Shown: positions 44,723 through 53,653 of the stretch, in pieces
Layout of the letters: each line of letters starts with the position of its first letter
Numbering within the stretch: position 1 is the stretch's first letter
Made by a program: the position numbers and the translations under genes
Notes under the pieces: model-generated
The model's input: only the letters and a program-made list of their open reading frames with translations
What the model was told of the DNA's origin: nothing
Database searches by the model: none
NCBI GenBank assembly: GCA_041287705.1
Contig: JBGGNE010000275.1
Span: 16,454 to 80,453 of the forward strand
Origin: LW23 sp041287705
Lineage (GTDB): Bacteria > Verrucomicrobiota > Verrucomicrobiia > Methylacidiphilales > UBA1321
Length of the DNA stretch: 64,000 nt
Direction of reading: 5' to 3'

Positions 44723-46242
44723 GATACGACTCGGTTTTCCCAAAGGTGGTGATACTTTCCGGAAGCAAGAACGCTGTACGGATCCAACTGTTGCTGTATG
44801 GCGCTAAACAAATTGCGCCATGGAGCGGCTGCGGAGGGCAAACTGGCGGCTTTAGGCTCTATCCCCAATCTGTACGGGGCGAACCCGGCGAAGCAGCAGG
44901 CCTCGAGTAGTTCGCTCGCGAAATCCCTGCAGCGGGCGGCTTCATCAGGCTGGGCACGATCAAACGGGATCGAGATAATCAGCGCAGCCAGGCGGCAGGA
45001 CATGACATTGAAAGTCATGGGCAGCGTACGCCATCGGTGCGTGGATCGAACGCGCTCAATAATGCTGAGCAACTCGGTTGGCGCGCCGCCGGCAAGAGGG
45101 CAGGTGGGGGTGACGTGGATCAACCCTGCCGTGGAGGCCGTTTCAGGATCCGAATCATCCGCAACACGCTTTTGCAGAGCCGCCCAGGCGACGCCTGGCA
45201 TGGCGATATTGCTGGGGATTCCCTGCGAGAGCTTGCCGAGTTCCGCCAGGAGATAGGGTGGCATTGCGGTCACAGGATGCTGAGAGGCAGGCTGGGTTTG
45301 ATCCACAGGGCAGGACAGCAGAGCCGACGTGACTTTGCCCAGCGGTGAGAGGCGTCTTTCCAGTTCCTGCGCCATTCCCCGTGCTACCGCGGACGGGGCG
45401 GCGATGGGGATCATCGCGGACCATGGCGAAAACTGCGGTGTATTGGCGGGGCCAAGGAATGGTTCCAGGCTGGTGGTGAACCGCGTGTCGTTAAAGACGT
45501 GCGGTACGCAGTGAAGCCAGCCTTCCGCCAGGATATCGGAGAGGACTGTGAAGAACTCTGGAAGGCAGTCTGCATCCCGCATGGCAAGTGAGAGAGAGCT
45601 CATTTGCTCAGGACGCCGTTTAAGCGCCAGCGTTGCCCCTGTAACGATTCCGAACGAGCTCTGGGTGAAAAGACCAAGCGGATCAGGTCCCAGGCCGCTA
45701 CGGTGCCTTCCCGCGAGGCGGGAGTCAAACCGTGAGGTCTTCAGAATGTCGCCGTTTCCGGTAATCAGTTCCAGCTCCAGAATATCCAGGTCCCGTTGTT
45801 GCACGTAACCTATCCCGCGTTCCAGGGCGTTACCCAGCACACTTGCGGTAGCCCCCGCGCCCGTTACATTAAAGGTGTGAGATCTGCCGGATAGTTCCAG
45901 CGCTTTATCCAATTGTCCTTGTGTGACTCCGGGTTCCAGTGTAACCCGATGTTCGGTGAGATCCAGATTCTGAATGGAATTTAAAAGAGAAAGGTCGAGC
46001 AGATAAACGTCATCCTGATCGGGAAGAGCCGATCCGAAGCCCCAGTTCCTGCCGCAGGATATGGGTTGAAGCTGAATACCTCTGGAACGACACGCCTGCC
46101 TGACGATTTCAGCAATTGCTTCTTTATTTGGGGGACAAAGTACCCCGGAAATACGGCGCTTACTTCCAGTCAGATCTCTCGTTTCGTGCGCACCCCGGAC
46201 CATCCAGGATTGTGTCCATCTTGAAAAATGGGACAAATGCAT
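44716..46242 (-). CDS. FAD-linked oxidase (vanillyl-alcohol oxidase/4-cresol dehydrogenase-like)
   Basis: The 508-residue protein has the PCMH-type FAD-binding domain at residues 30-215 (VLCPPNKEAIAEIVRQA, ISCGRNWGFGSALP, VTLEPGVTQGQLDKAL, SVLGNALERGIGY). A substrate domain follows, and the C-terminus reads LDPYSVLASGKYH, matching the DPNGILAPGKY of vanillyl-alcohol oxidase relatives. No signal peptide is seen, so it is probably cytoplasmic. Its stop overlaps the ketosynthase start, so the two are translationally coupled. Oxidation of a phenolic or alcohol intermediate before or after the ketosynthase step is a reasonable guess. Confidence 0.87.
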   Translation of the reverse strand: MHLSHFSRWTQSWMVRGAHETRDLTGSKRRISGVLCPPNKEAIAEIVRQACRSRGIQLQPISCGRNWGFGSALPDQDDVYLLDLSLLNSIQNLDLTEHRVTLEPGVTQGQLDKALELSGRSHTFNVTGAGATASVLGNALERGIGYVQQRDLDILELELITGNGDILKTSRFDSRLAGRHRSGLGPDPLGLFTQSSFGIVTGATLALKRRPEQMSSLSLAMRDADCLPEFFTVLSDILAEGWLHCVPHVFNDTRFTTSLEPFLGPANTPQFSPWSAMIPIAAPSAVARGMAQELERRLSPLGKVTSALLSCPVDQTQPASQHPVTAMPPYLLAELGKLSQGIPSNIAMPGVAWAALQKRVADDSDPETASTAGLIHVTPTCPLAGGAPTELLSIIERVRSTHRWRTLPMTFNVMSCRLAALIISIPFDRAQPDEAARCRDFASELLEACCFAGFAPYRLGIEPKAASLPSAAAPWRNLFSAIQQQLDPYSVLASGKYHHLWENRVVSC

Positions 46243-46292
46243 AGGATTACCTCGCGGTGCCTATTTGGATGGAAAACGGATGGCGGTTGAGT

Positions 46293-46315
46293 CCGGCTCC
46301 CTCTGGAGGGGCCGG
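46293..46315. repeat. GC-rich hairpin upstream of the FAD-linked oxidase
   Basis: CCGG (46293-46296) and CCGG (46312-46315) enclose CCCTC/GAGGG around TG. It lies 51-73 bases upstream of the oxidase start. It could act in the oxidase leader or be chance in GC-rich sequence. Confidence 0.3.
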
Positions 46316-46480
46316 CGGTGGTTGTTGCTGCAGGTTTTCTGGGGTCGGATTCAACACGTGGCGCAGGTCTGTTAACATGGTCTGGTAAATAAAGAAGTTG
46401 CCATGTGTTGTCACCGCAGATAGTTACACGCAGGGGTTAGACTTCTATCAATCAAAATAGTCGCAAATCATCCAAGTCGG

Positions 46481-46488
46481 TATACAAT
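46481..46488 (+). promoter_or_regulatory. TATACAAT -10 box directly before the IS607-like gene
   Basis: A near-consensus -10 element ends six bases before the GTG at 46495. Transcription would then start at or beside the first codon, giving a leaderless mRNA. The -35 region is weak. No ribosome binding site precedes the gene, which agrees. Confidence 0.4.
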
Positions 46489-46494
46489 GATCTC

Positions 46495-47130
46495 GTGTTT
46501 CACCCAACTCATAAGGGCGAGTTTCAGTCGGTTCCACTTGCCGCCTGGGCTCGTAGACAAGGTGTTGCCTACCAGACGGCCTGGCGATGGGCCACCCGAG
46601 GGCAAATGCCCAAAGGGTCGAAAATCCGACGTACCCCAACTGGTATGATTTTGGTGCGAGATGATCAGTTTCAGGAAACTGTATCAGATGGATCTGATTC
46701 GTGCCACACAGTTATTTACGTACGCGTGAATCCTCGCCAAAAAAATGAGGAGCTAGAGGAGCAGGAGCGCCTCTGCAGGGACTTTTCCGCCGCCCGAGGA
46801 TGGATCGTGACGAAAATAATTCGGGAAAAAGTTTCCGGAATTGGGTCGCGTAAAAAACTTTTGCAACTGATTGCCACCAAACCCAATCGGGTGGTGATTT
46901 GTCGCAGCTCTGTACTCTCACGCTTCGATACAGAACTGCTGACTGCAGCGATGGCCGCTGCCGGCTGCGAACTGGTGGTAATTGATCGCTCGACGGAAGT
47001 ACAGGGCAGCGGTGGAGCCCTGGAGGATCTGGCCGACGCTATCTCGGTAACGTGCCACCGCCACTACGGGCAGAAGCGCGGGCGGCTGCTGGTGGAGAGC
47101 CTGCAGAAAATTGTGGAGAAGGGGATGTAG
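46495..47130 (+). CDS. IS607-like serine recombinase homologue with replaced catalytic residues
   Basis: From the GTG at 46495 the product has 211 residues. Residues 12-50 are an excisionase/MerR-like helix-turn-helix (VPLAAWARRQGVAYQTAWRWATRGQMP), typical of IS607 TnpA. Residues 72-205 are a resolvase-type domain. The catalytic ARVS motif reads VRVN with Asn79 in place of serine, and the HRDRLxRF motif reads CRSSVLSRF, losing the Asp-Arg pair. There is no partner TnpB gene and no element ends are seen. It is probably inactive as a recombinase and may act as a DNA-binding regulator, perhaps of the neighbouring divergent oxidase operon. Confidence 0.83.
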   Translation: MFHPTHKGEFQSVPLAAWARRQGVAYQTAWRWATRGQMPKGSKIRRTPTGMILVRDDQFQETVSDGSDSCHTVIYVRVNPRQKNEELEEQERLCRDFSAARGWIVTKIIREKVSGIGSRKKLLQLIATKPNRVVICRSSVLSRFDTELLTAAMAAAGCELVVIDRSTEVQGSGGALEDLADAISVTCHRHYGQKRGRLLVESLQKIVEKGM

Positions 47131-47208
47131 GACCTTCACCCTGATGTGAGGCGTGCCTGCGCGGGAAATAACCGACGGCCTGAGGCCGCGCCAGAATCCC
47201 TTCCCAGA

Positions 47209-48366
47209 CTAGCTGACGTCCGAAGGCGAGGTTACGCTGTCAGGGGACATTCTTGCGAATAGCGCGATAATTTCGCGCCGCGTGGTCAGTCCCAGTTTGG
47301 AGTAGATGCTGGAGAACTGATTGCGGACCGTGCTCTTGCTGGTGCCGAGGCGTTCGCCGATCGATTCATTGCCAAGGCCGCGAGCTGCCAGTTCGACGCA
47401 TTCGCGTTCGCGCCTGGTCAGCAGGGCAAGATTGTTCCACACCTGCTCGTTACGTTGTTGCGTGTCACGCTGTACGAGGGTTACGAGGAACATTCCTTTG
47501 GAAAGACTGAGAGTCCGCGAGGGCAGAAACTGGATTTCAGCGCTGAGCGCGGGCATGCGACGGTTTTCGACACTGGTGGTCGGCAAATTCTTTTTTCCGC
47601 CCGGACGGTTGGTCTTGGCTTCGATGATGGCGGGACGTATCGCCTCGATCGCGGCCAGGATGTCTCCAGGCACCGTAAAGGCGCGCGGGCGCTTCTTGTT
47701 CCCCGCTTCATCTGCAGTGCGCCAGCGGTGGCACAGGGCCTCGCAAAGTGCATTGTGGTGAAGCACGCGCAGATCCCAGTCAAGAACCACGGCGGCGCTG
47801 GGAAGCGCCCAGATGAAGGACGCAAGCGATTCGCCAGCCAGCCGCGTCTCCTGCCAGCACGCAACACGTCGCACGGCGGAGCTGAAATGGGTTTGCCAGC
47901 GGCGTAACTGCTGCATGTCCTGATCGGAAAAGTCTCCCTGCTCCGCAGTGCGGAACACGGTGAGTGTTGCGAGCCAGACAGAGCCGCGCCATGCCACGAT
48001 GGTAGCGCCGTACTCCGCACCCAGACGGCTGATAGTGCGCTCGTAAAACTCGCTTGCGTGCAGGACATCCAGCGGAGTGTAGTCCGAGTGGCGCACGGCT
48101 GTGACGGACGGATTGACAGGGCTGCGCTGAAGCCAGATGTCGACTTTGTGATCTTCTTCGATCCATGAATCCAGGACAGGCTGAAACCTTGGCTGGGACG
48201 TCATGCCCGGCAGTTCGAATTCAATGGGTCTCAGAGCTAGGATCGAGAGTTGCTGGGGCAGAAATCGTTCCACGAGAGCAAACGAGGCCGAGGAAAGCTG
48301 GTCCAGGGTCGCTGCTTCGTGCAAATCGACGATCAGTTGGTCTTCGTCGTTATTCGAGCTGTCCAT
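47209..48366 (-). CDS. LuxR-family regulator with PAS-like sensor
   Basis: The 385-residue protein has a C-terminal LuxR helix-turn-helix (residues 318-380: LTRRERECVELAARGLGNESIGERLGTSKSTVRNQFSSIYSKLGLTTRREI split by helices). The N-terminal 300 residues contain a PAS-like segment around 195-225 (ALPSAAVVLDWDLRVLHHNALCEAL) and a preceding GAF-like region. No receiver aspartate is seen, so it is not a classical response regulator. It is the nearest regulator to the ketosynthase cluster but is separated by the recombinase-like gene. Its target is unknown. Confidence 0.85.
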   Translation of the reverse strand: MDSSNNDEDQLIVDLHEAATLDQLSSASFALVERFLPQQLSILALRPIEFELPGMTSQPRFQPVLDSWIEEDHKVDIWLQRSPVNPSVTAVRHSDYTPLDVLHASEFYERTISRLGAEYGATIVAWRGSVWLATLTVFRTAEQGDFSDQDMQQLRRWQTHFSSAVRRVACWQETRLAGESLASFIWALPSAAVVLDWDLRVLHHNALCEALCHRWRTADEAGNKKRPRAFTVPGDILAAIEAIRPAIIEAKTNRPGGKKNLPTTSVENRRMPALSAEIQFLPSRTLSLSKGMFLVTLVQRDTQQRNEQVWNNLALLTRRERECVELAARGLGNESIGERLGTSKSTVRNQFSSIYSKLGLTTRREIIALFARMSPDSVTSPSDVS

Positions 48367-48558
48367 TCTATGATGAGACTAAAACTATTCAAACTATCCA
48401 AGCACATTCTGTCAAAAAATAGGACCAGGGTCCTATTCCCGGTTAACAACTTAACTGCTCAACTACTACAACGCAAGCCGGAGTAGGGCCGGAAGGTAAA
48501 AATGGCAAACCAACCAATCGGCACTGTCTCCTGAATCGCCCCCACCCCATCCACTTCA

Positions 48559-48840
48559 ATGAAATCCTCTATCACACCTTATCAACTTCGCTACGAAATC
48601 CGTCATTCCATTGCCCTCAAACTGGAAGCGCGTCGGTTTAAAGCTGCGCTTGAGGAGGCAAATTCCGCTTTTCTGGCAGGATCGATCCTGGCTGAAGATG
48701 TGGGATTCGTTGAAATGATCTGCAATCAGGCCAAACTGCGCAAAAGCAGCGAGCCCCAGGAATTCGTTAACCTGACAGGCAGAAAGCGGTTCGCAAAGGA
48801 TGCCACTCGTCCCCGCCTTACCCTGCGCACCAAAGCTTAA
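48559..48840 (+). CDS. Small hypothetical protein
   Basis: A 93-residue frame with basic, helical composition (LRYEIRHSIALKLEARRFKAALEEANSAFL). There is no signal peptide or known motif. It lies alone between a divergent LuxR gene and a convergent kinase gene. Codon usage resembles that of neighbours and no better frame is seen on either strand, so it is probably real, but evidence is limited. Confidence 0.45.
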   Translation: MKSSITPYQLRYEIRHSIALKLEARRFKAALEEANSAFLAGSILAEDVGFVEMICNQAKLRKSSEPQEFVNLTGRKRFAKDATRPRLTLRTKA

Positions 48841-48896
48841 CACGCCCAGTTGGGGAGTCATTCAGGAGCACTTCCTGAGCGGGTCCGAGCTTAAAG

Positions 48897-48926
48897 AGAG
48901 GATCAAACCCGGTGATTTGGTCCTCT
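48897..48926. terminator. Hairpin between convergent genes
   Basis: AGAGGATCAAA (48897-48907) pairs with TTTGGTCCTCT (48916-48926) over 11 positions, one of them a G-U pair, with an eight-base loop. It lies between the small protein gene (plus) and the hybrid kinase gene (minus). No T-tract is present, so termination is not certain. Confidence 0.4.
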
Positions 48927-49010
48927 GCTCCTGAGGTGAGGCAGAGTTGCTGCGGTTCGAGCAGGTGTTAGCGCGGTGATCTGAAGCAAGTGCGGGGCAG
49001 AGTAATGTAC

Positions 49011-52000
49011 TCAGCTCTCGAGGCTGCGGCGAACGGTTTCCAGCAGTTTACCGATCTGGAAGGGCTTCTGGATGAAGTTTTGCCCTTCCTGCAGAGCCAG
49101 TTCCCTGCCGGCGATTTCCGCGCTGTAGCCGCTGATGAAGATAACTCGCAACCCGGATTTAATGGCTTGCAGTTTCGAGGCCAGCTCTCTTCCGCTAATG
49201 CCTTCCGGCATAACAATATCCGTAATCAGCAGGTGGATTGGCTCCTTATACTCGGTAGCCAGTTTCAGTGCCTTTACGCCGTCTGGTGCTTCCAGCACTT
49301 TGTAGCCTGCTCGCTCCAGGCTAATCCGTGTGATCAGTCGCACTCCGGCTTCATCTTCCACCAGCAGGACAGTTTCCTTGCCACCTTGCAGCGTGAACAC
49401 CGTTTTAGCTTCAGCGGGGGCGGGCTCCTCGCTCTTTTCCGCAGGCAGGTAAATGTGAACGGTCGTGCCGTGCTCTACTTTGCTTTCGACGGTAATGAAG
49501 CCCAGGTGCTGCTTGACGATTCCGAATACTGTGGCTAGTCCAAGCCCCGTGCCTTTGCCTGGTTCTTTGGTGGTGAAGAATGGCTCGAAAATATGAGGCA
49601 GCTTATCTTCCGGAATCCCCATTCCGTTATCGGTGACACTAAGCCGCGCGTAGCGGCCGGGAGAAGCATCCGGAATTCCGGCCACATCCTCTGGCGTCAC
49701 GTTTCGCTCGCCGGTCCATATAATTAGATTTCCGCCGGAAGGCATGGCGTCCCGTGCATTTACGACGAGATTGAGCAGCACCTGGTCCAGCATGCCCGCA
49801 TCAGCCCGCGTCATCAGGGGGCGCGAGTAGAGGTTGAGTTGCATGGGCAAGTCTTCGCCGACGATCCGTCGCAGCATCTTGCTCAGGCTTGTGACAATGT
49901 CGTTGAGATCCACCAGGCGCGGCTGCATGACCTGTCGACGGCTGAAGGCGAGTAATTGCCGGGTGAGATTGGCGGCACGCTCAGAGGCTGCGTTGATTTC
50001 CTTCAGCATCTCTTGCGTTTGTGGGGAGGAATCGGGATTTGTCGCCGCGAGATCCGCCTGCATCATGATTACCGTCAGGATGTTGTTGAAATCATGTGCG
50101 ACACCACCCGCAAGCTGGCCGATAGCCTCCATTTTCTGTGACTGGCGCAACTGCTCCTCCAGCTTGCGCTGCGAAGTGATGTCGCGAAACGTCCAGATGC
50201 GCCCGTAATGCTTGCCTGCCTTGTCGCGGACAGGCGATGAATAGCGATCGAGTATAGTGCCATCCACCAGCTCAATCTCATCTCGGCTGATTTCGTCAGG
50301 ATGCGAAGAGAGATGAGCGACCTTTTCCAAAAACTGGCGCGGGTTCTTGATGCTTTTGCTTACATGCTGAAGCTGGGCCTCGTCCGAGCTGTAATAGAGC
50401 GAGGCGGGTATCTTCCACAGATTGTGGAAGCGCTGATTCTGGAGAATCCGCCTGCCCTGGGAGTCGACGACAAGAATTCCATCCAGGGCGGATTCCACCT
50501 GGGCCTCAAAGAAAGCTGTCCGCCAGCGTAATTCTTCTTCCGCTTTGCGTCGCTCGGTCTCGCGTTTGCTCACTTCCATGGCAAACGAAATATCGGCCGC
50601 CAGCTCATCCAGCAGCTTCATTTCCGCGTCGTCGAAAAAGTTTTTCGTACCTGCGTACATGTTAAAGGTGCCCATGATCCTTCCCTCGAAGGTTAGGGGT
50701 AGTGACGCCATGGATTGGTATCCTCGGCTCAGGGCCGTATCTTTCCATAGCGCTGCCTGGGGATGCTGCGAAATATCATTGCAGACGCCATGCTCTCCGC
50801 CACGGAGCGCTTGCATGGTAAAGACACAGCCACGCTGCTTGTCGGCCAGCAGTAAATCTATCAGCTTCATCGTTTCATTATCGGCGCCGGCATGCGCGGC
50901 AATGCGCAACCGCCCTGTGGAAGAATCCAGCAGTCCAATCCACGCCATGCAGAACAGCCCTTTGTCCACCACGATTCGACATGCGGTGGCCAGGAGTGCC
51001 TGCTGATTTTTCTCACGCACAATCGTCTGGTTGATATCGCTGAGGACCGAGTAAACGCGGTTGAGTTGCTGAATGCGCCACTCCGCCTGCTTTTGCTGCG
51101 TGATATCCAGGCCGATACCTGCAATAAAGCGATTGCCCGCGCTGTCACTGAAGGGGAACTTGGAGTTGAGCCACCAGGAATGACTGCCCTGAGCATTCTG
51201 AACCTCTTCTGTCTGCAGCAGCGCATGTCCCGCCTGAAATACTTCGCGATCGCTTTTTCCAATTCGGATGGCAGTTTCTGGAGGCCAGATTTCCGCGTCA
51301 GTCTTGCCTTCCCAGGCTTCCTGGCGAACATTGAAGTAATCTTCAAAAGTTTTGCTCAGATAGACGTAACAGCCCTGTTCATTCTTGATCCAGGCGATCG
51401 TCGGGCTGTTGTTCATAAACAGCCTGAACCTCTCCTCGCTCGAGCGTAGCGCTGCTTCAGATCGCTTTCGATCCGTAATGTCGCGCACCATGCCCAGTAA
51501 CAGGCCGTCAGGCAACAGAGTGGCGCTTACGTCTATGGGGAATACCGAGCTGTCTTTGCGTATACAGAGCCATTCGCTGCGAATCACTTCCCCGGAGGCC
51601 AGCCGCGCAATTTCCGGCCCGAGACGTTCCGCATCTGACGGGGAAATAAGCTTGGAGACATGCATGCCAAGTAATTCGTCCCGGGTGTAACCGTACATCC
51701 TGCAGCTTTCTGCATTGGCATCTGTGATGATGCTGTTCGCATCGGAGATCAGAATTCCGTCGGAAGCGCATTCGATAATAGTGCGGTACTTGCTTTCGCT
51801 TTCGCGGATTGCAAGGTCCGCCTGTTTTCTTTCGGTAATATCTTCGGAAAAAAACAGGATGCCGCCGATGGAGCCATCGGCTCGATGCCAGGGCCTGATT
51901 TCCCACCGGATCCAAACTATGCTGCCATCGGACCGCTGGAAAGATTCCTCGTCACAGCTTTCTACTGCTCCGTGCAGGCAGCGCTGATGAATCTCCTTCC

Positions 52001-53441
52001 AGCGCGGCGGGGTGTTGGGGAACAGATTGTAATGGGAGCGTCCAATGATGGTCAGCCCCTGAAGGCGGTAGGTTTCCACCCAGCGGCGGCTGACTACCAG
52101 GTACTTCATATCCGTGTCCAGCATGGCGATGGCCGCCGGGCCATGTTCGGCATACAGACGCAGAAGTTCCTTGCGCTCGCGGGTAGCCTGATCCGCCATT
52201 TCCTGGTCGGTAATGTCTCGGTCAACGCCTATAAGGCCAGTCGGGTGTCCCTCGAAATCGCGTTCGCACTTGCCGTGTCCCTCTATCCAGCGAATCGTGC
52301 CATCGGCCAGCACAATGCGAAACTTAGCCCGGTATAATCCCGTTTCCCGGGAGTGCTCCAGTGCTTTCGAGACCATCTTGCGGTCGTCCGGATGCACTCG
52401 CAGCAGGTACTCCGCGCCAGACTCCGGATAGTGGTCGCCGTGCAGTTCTGCAAAGGGACTGCTGCGCTCGAACGTGGAGATCCTGTCCGTGGCAAAATCC
52501 CGGTGCCAGGCTCCCATGTGGACCAGATGCATCGCGGTTTCTAACTGAGTTTTGCGAAGCGAAGCTTCCGCCTCCGCTTCCCGGCGTGCGGTTAGGTCAC
52601 GGGTAATCGCCAGGACGCCCGAGACATCTCCGTTTTCATTTCGCAAGGGTGCCGCGTGGGTCTCAAGCCATTTCCTGCGCCCTTTAAAGCCGACAATTTC
52701 AAACTGCAGCGTGCCGCTTTCACCTCGAAACACACGTTCGTTGAGTGCTACAAACCGCGCGCGATAGTCATCCGCCACAATGGGATAGATGCACTTGCCG
52801 GAAACCTGCTCCAGGGAATCCGCCTCAATGATCTCCAGGCCGGCGCGATTCATCATGCACACGGTTCCATCCCGATTTATCATCTTCACACATTCGGGCT
52901 CCGCATCGAAAATGGTGCGTAGCAGCCGCTCCCGTTCTGACAACACTCTGGTTTGCATCCTGAGGGTGAGCTGAGACATCACCTGCCGGGCCAGACGCTC
53001 CATTGCCTGTATTTGAGCCTGCGATAACTGGCGAGGAACACGATCCATCACCACCAGGGCACCCAGGGCGTGGCCGTCGTGTGTAGTCAGCGGAATGCCC
53101 AGGTAAAAGCGTATATGCTCCTCGCCTGCTACCAGGGGATTGTCTGCAAACCGTTCGTCATTGGCCGCATCCGGCACCAGGAGCATCTGCTTCTCAAGAA
53201 TGGCATGCCCGCAGAACGAGACATCGCGATGGGTCTGGCAGAGAGAGAATCCCTGCCTGGACTTAAACCATTGCCGCTCTTTGTCTACCAGCGTGACAAG
53301 CGCCACGGGAGCCTCACATACATGCGCTGCGAGGGCGGTCAGATCGTCGAATGCCTGCTCCGGTTCGGTATCCAGCAGATCAAATTGCCAGAGAGCTTCC
53401 AGGCGCCGTGCCTCGTCAGGCGGTTTAATTGGCGATATCAC
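49011..53441 (-). CDS. Hybrid sensor histidine kinase with GAF and multiple PAS domains
   Basis: The 1476-residue protein lacks membrane helices. In order: GAF (about 20-165); five PAS/PAC units (about 165-790, each with RDIT/DITxRK-type ends); a second GAF (about 800-950); another PAS (about 965-1085); a HisKA domain with phospho-accepting His near 1115 (GGVAHDFNNIL); an HATPase domain (NLVVNARDAM near 1228, DNGMGI, GKGTGLGLATVFG); and a receiver with the phospho-accepting Asp near 1406 (LLITDIVMP). It is a cytoplasmic sensor of several signals. No cognate response regulator is adjacent; the LuxR protein lacks a receiver. An unknown partner elsewhere is likely. Confidence 0.93.
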   Translation of the reverse strand: MISPIKPPDEARRLEALWQFDLLDTEPEQAFDDLTALAAHVCEAPVALVTLVDKERQWFKSRQGFSLCQTHRDVSFCGHAILEKQMLLVPDAANDERFADNPLVAGEEHIRFYLGIPLTTHDGHALGALVVMDRVPRQLSQAQIQAMERLARQVMSQLTLRMQTRVLSERERLLRTIFDAEPECVKMINRDGTVCMMNRAGLEIIEADSLEQVSGKCIYPIVADDYRARFVALNERVFRGESGTLQFEIVGFKGRRKWLETHAAPLRNENGDVSGVLAITRDLTARREAEAEASLRKTQLETAMHLVHMGAWHRDFATDRISTFERSSPFAELHGDHYPESGAEYLLRVHPDDRKMVSKALEHSRETGLYRAKFRIVLADGTIRWIEGHGKCERDFEGHPTGLIGVDRDITDQEMADQATRERKELLRLYAEHGPAAIAMLDTDMKYLVVSRRWVETYRLQGLTIIGRSHYNLFPNTPPRWKEIHQRCLHGAVESCDEESFQRSDGSIVWIRWEIRPWHRADGSIGGILFFSEDITERKQADLAIRESESKYRTIIECASDGILISDANSIITDANAESCRMYGYTRDELLGMHVSKLISPSDAERLGPEIARLASGEVIRSEWLCIRKDSSVFPIDVSATLLPDGLLLGMVRDITDRKRSEAALRSSEERFRLFMNNSPTIAWIKNEQGCYVYLSKTFEDYFNVRQEAWEGKTDAEIWPPETAIRIGKSDREVFQAGHALLQTEEVQNAQGSHSWWLNSKFPFSDSAGNRFIAGIGLDITQQKQAEWRIQQLNRVYSVLSDINQTIVREKNQQALLATACRIVVDKGLFCMAWIGLLDSSTGRLRIAAHAGADNETMKLIDLLLADKQRGCVFTMQALRGGEHGVCNDISQHPQAALWKDTALSRGYQSMASLPLTFEGRIMGTFNMYAGTKNFFDDAEMKLLDELAADISFAMEVSKRETERRKAEEELRWRTAFFEAQVESALDGILVVDSQGRRILQNQRFHNLWKIPASLYYSSDEAQLQHVSKSIKNPRQFLEKVAHLSSHPDEISRDEIELVDGTILDRYSSPVRDKAGKHYGRIWTFRDITSQRKLEEQLRQSQKMEAIGQLAGGVAHDFNNILTVIMMQADLAATNPDSSPQTQEMLKEINAASERAANLTRQLLAFSRRQVMQPRLVDLNDIVTSLSKMLRRIVGEDLPMQLNLYSRPLMTRADAGMLDQVLLNLVVNARDAMPSGGNLIIWTGERNVTPEDVAGIPDASPGRYARLSVTDNGMGIPEDKLPHIFEPFFTTKEPGKGTGLGLATVFGIVKQHLGFITVESKVEHGTTVHIYLPAEKSEEPAPAEAKTVFTLQGGKETVLLVEDEAGVRLITRISLERAGYKVLEAPDGVKALKLATEYKEPIHLLITDIVMPEGISGRELASKLQAIKSGLRVIFISGYSAEIAGRELALQEGQNFIQKPFQIGKLLETVRRSLES

Positions 53442-53653
53442 AATTTAGTCTCTTTGATTGATTCGGAAGCTTATCAAGCTTTCGAAAGTTTAGACCCACC
53501 GTTCCAGCTTTGGGTTATTGAATTACGCAAACGCAAATCTGCGCCATTTCTCATTTGAGGCGTTCGGTACTCAGTGTATCCTGAGATGGTATGGGAATCG
53601 CGTTAAATATTGCCGCATGCATCGTTCGGTTTTGCCCATTTTCAGCGAGAAAA

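Noticed and set aside
46243..46494. Possible mobile-element end next to the IS607-like gene
   Set aside because: No terminal structure, target duplication or second copy could be found, and IS607 elements lack simple inverted repeats.
48863..48885. TCAGGA/TCCTGA inverted repeat as a terminator of the small plus-strand gene
   Set aside because: Only six pairs and no T-tract; the hairpin at 48897-48926 is the better candidate.
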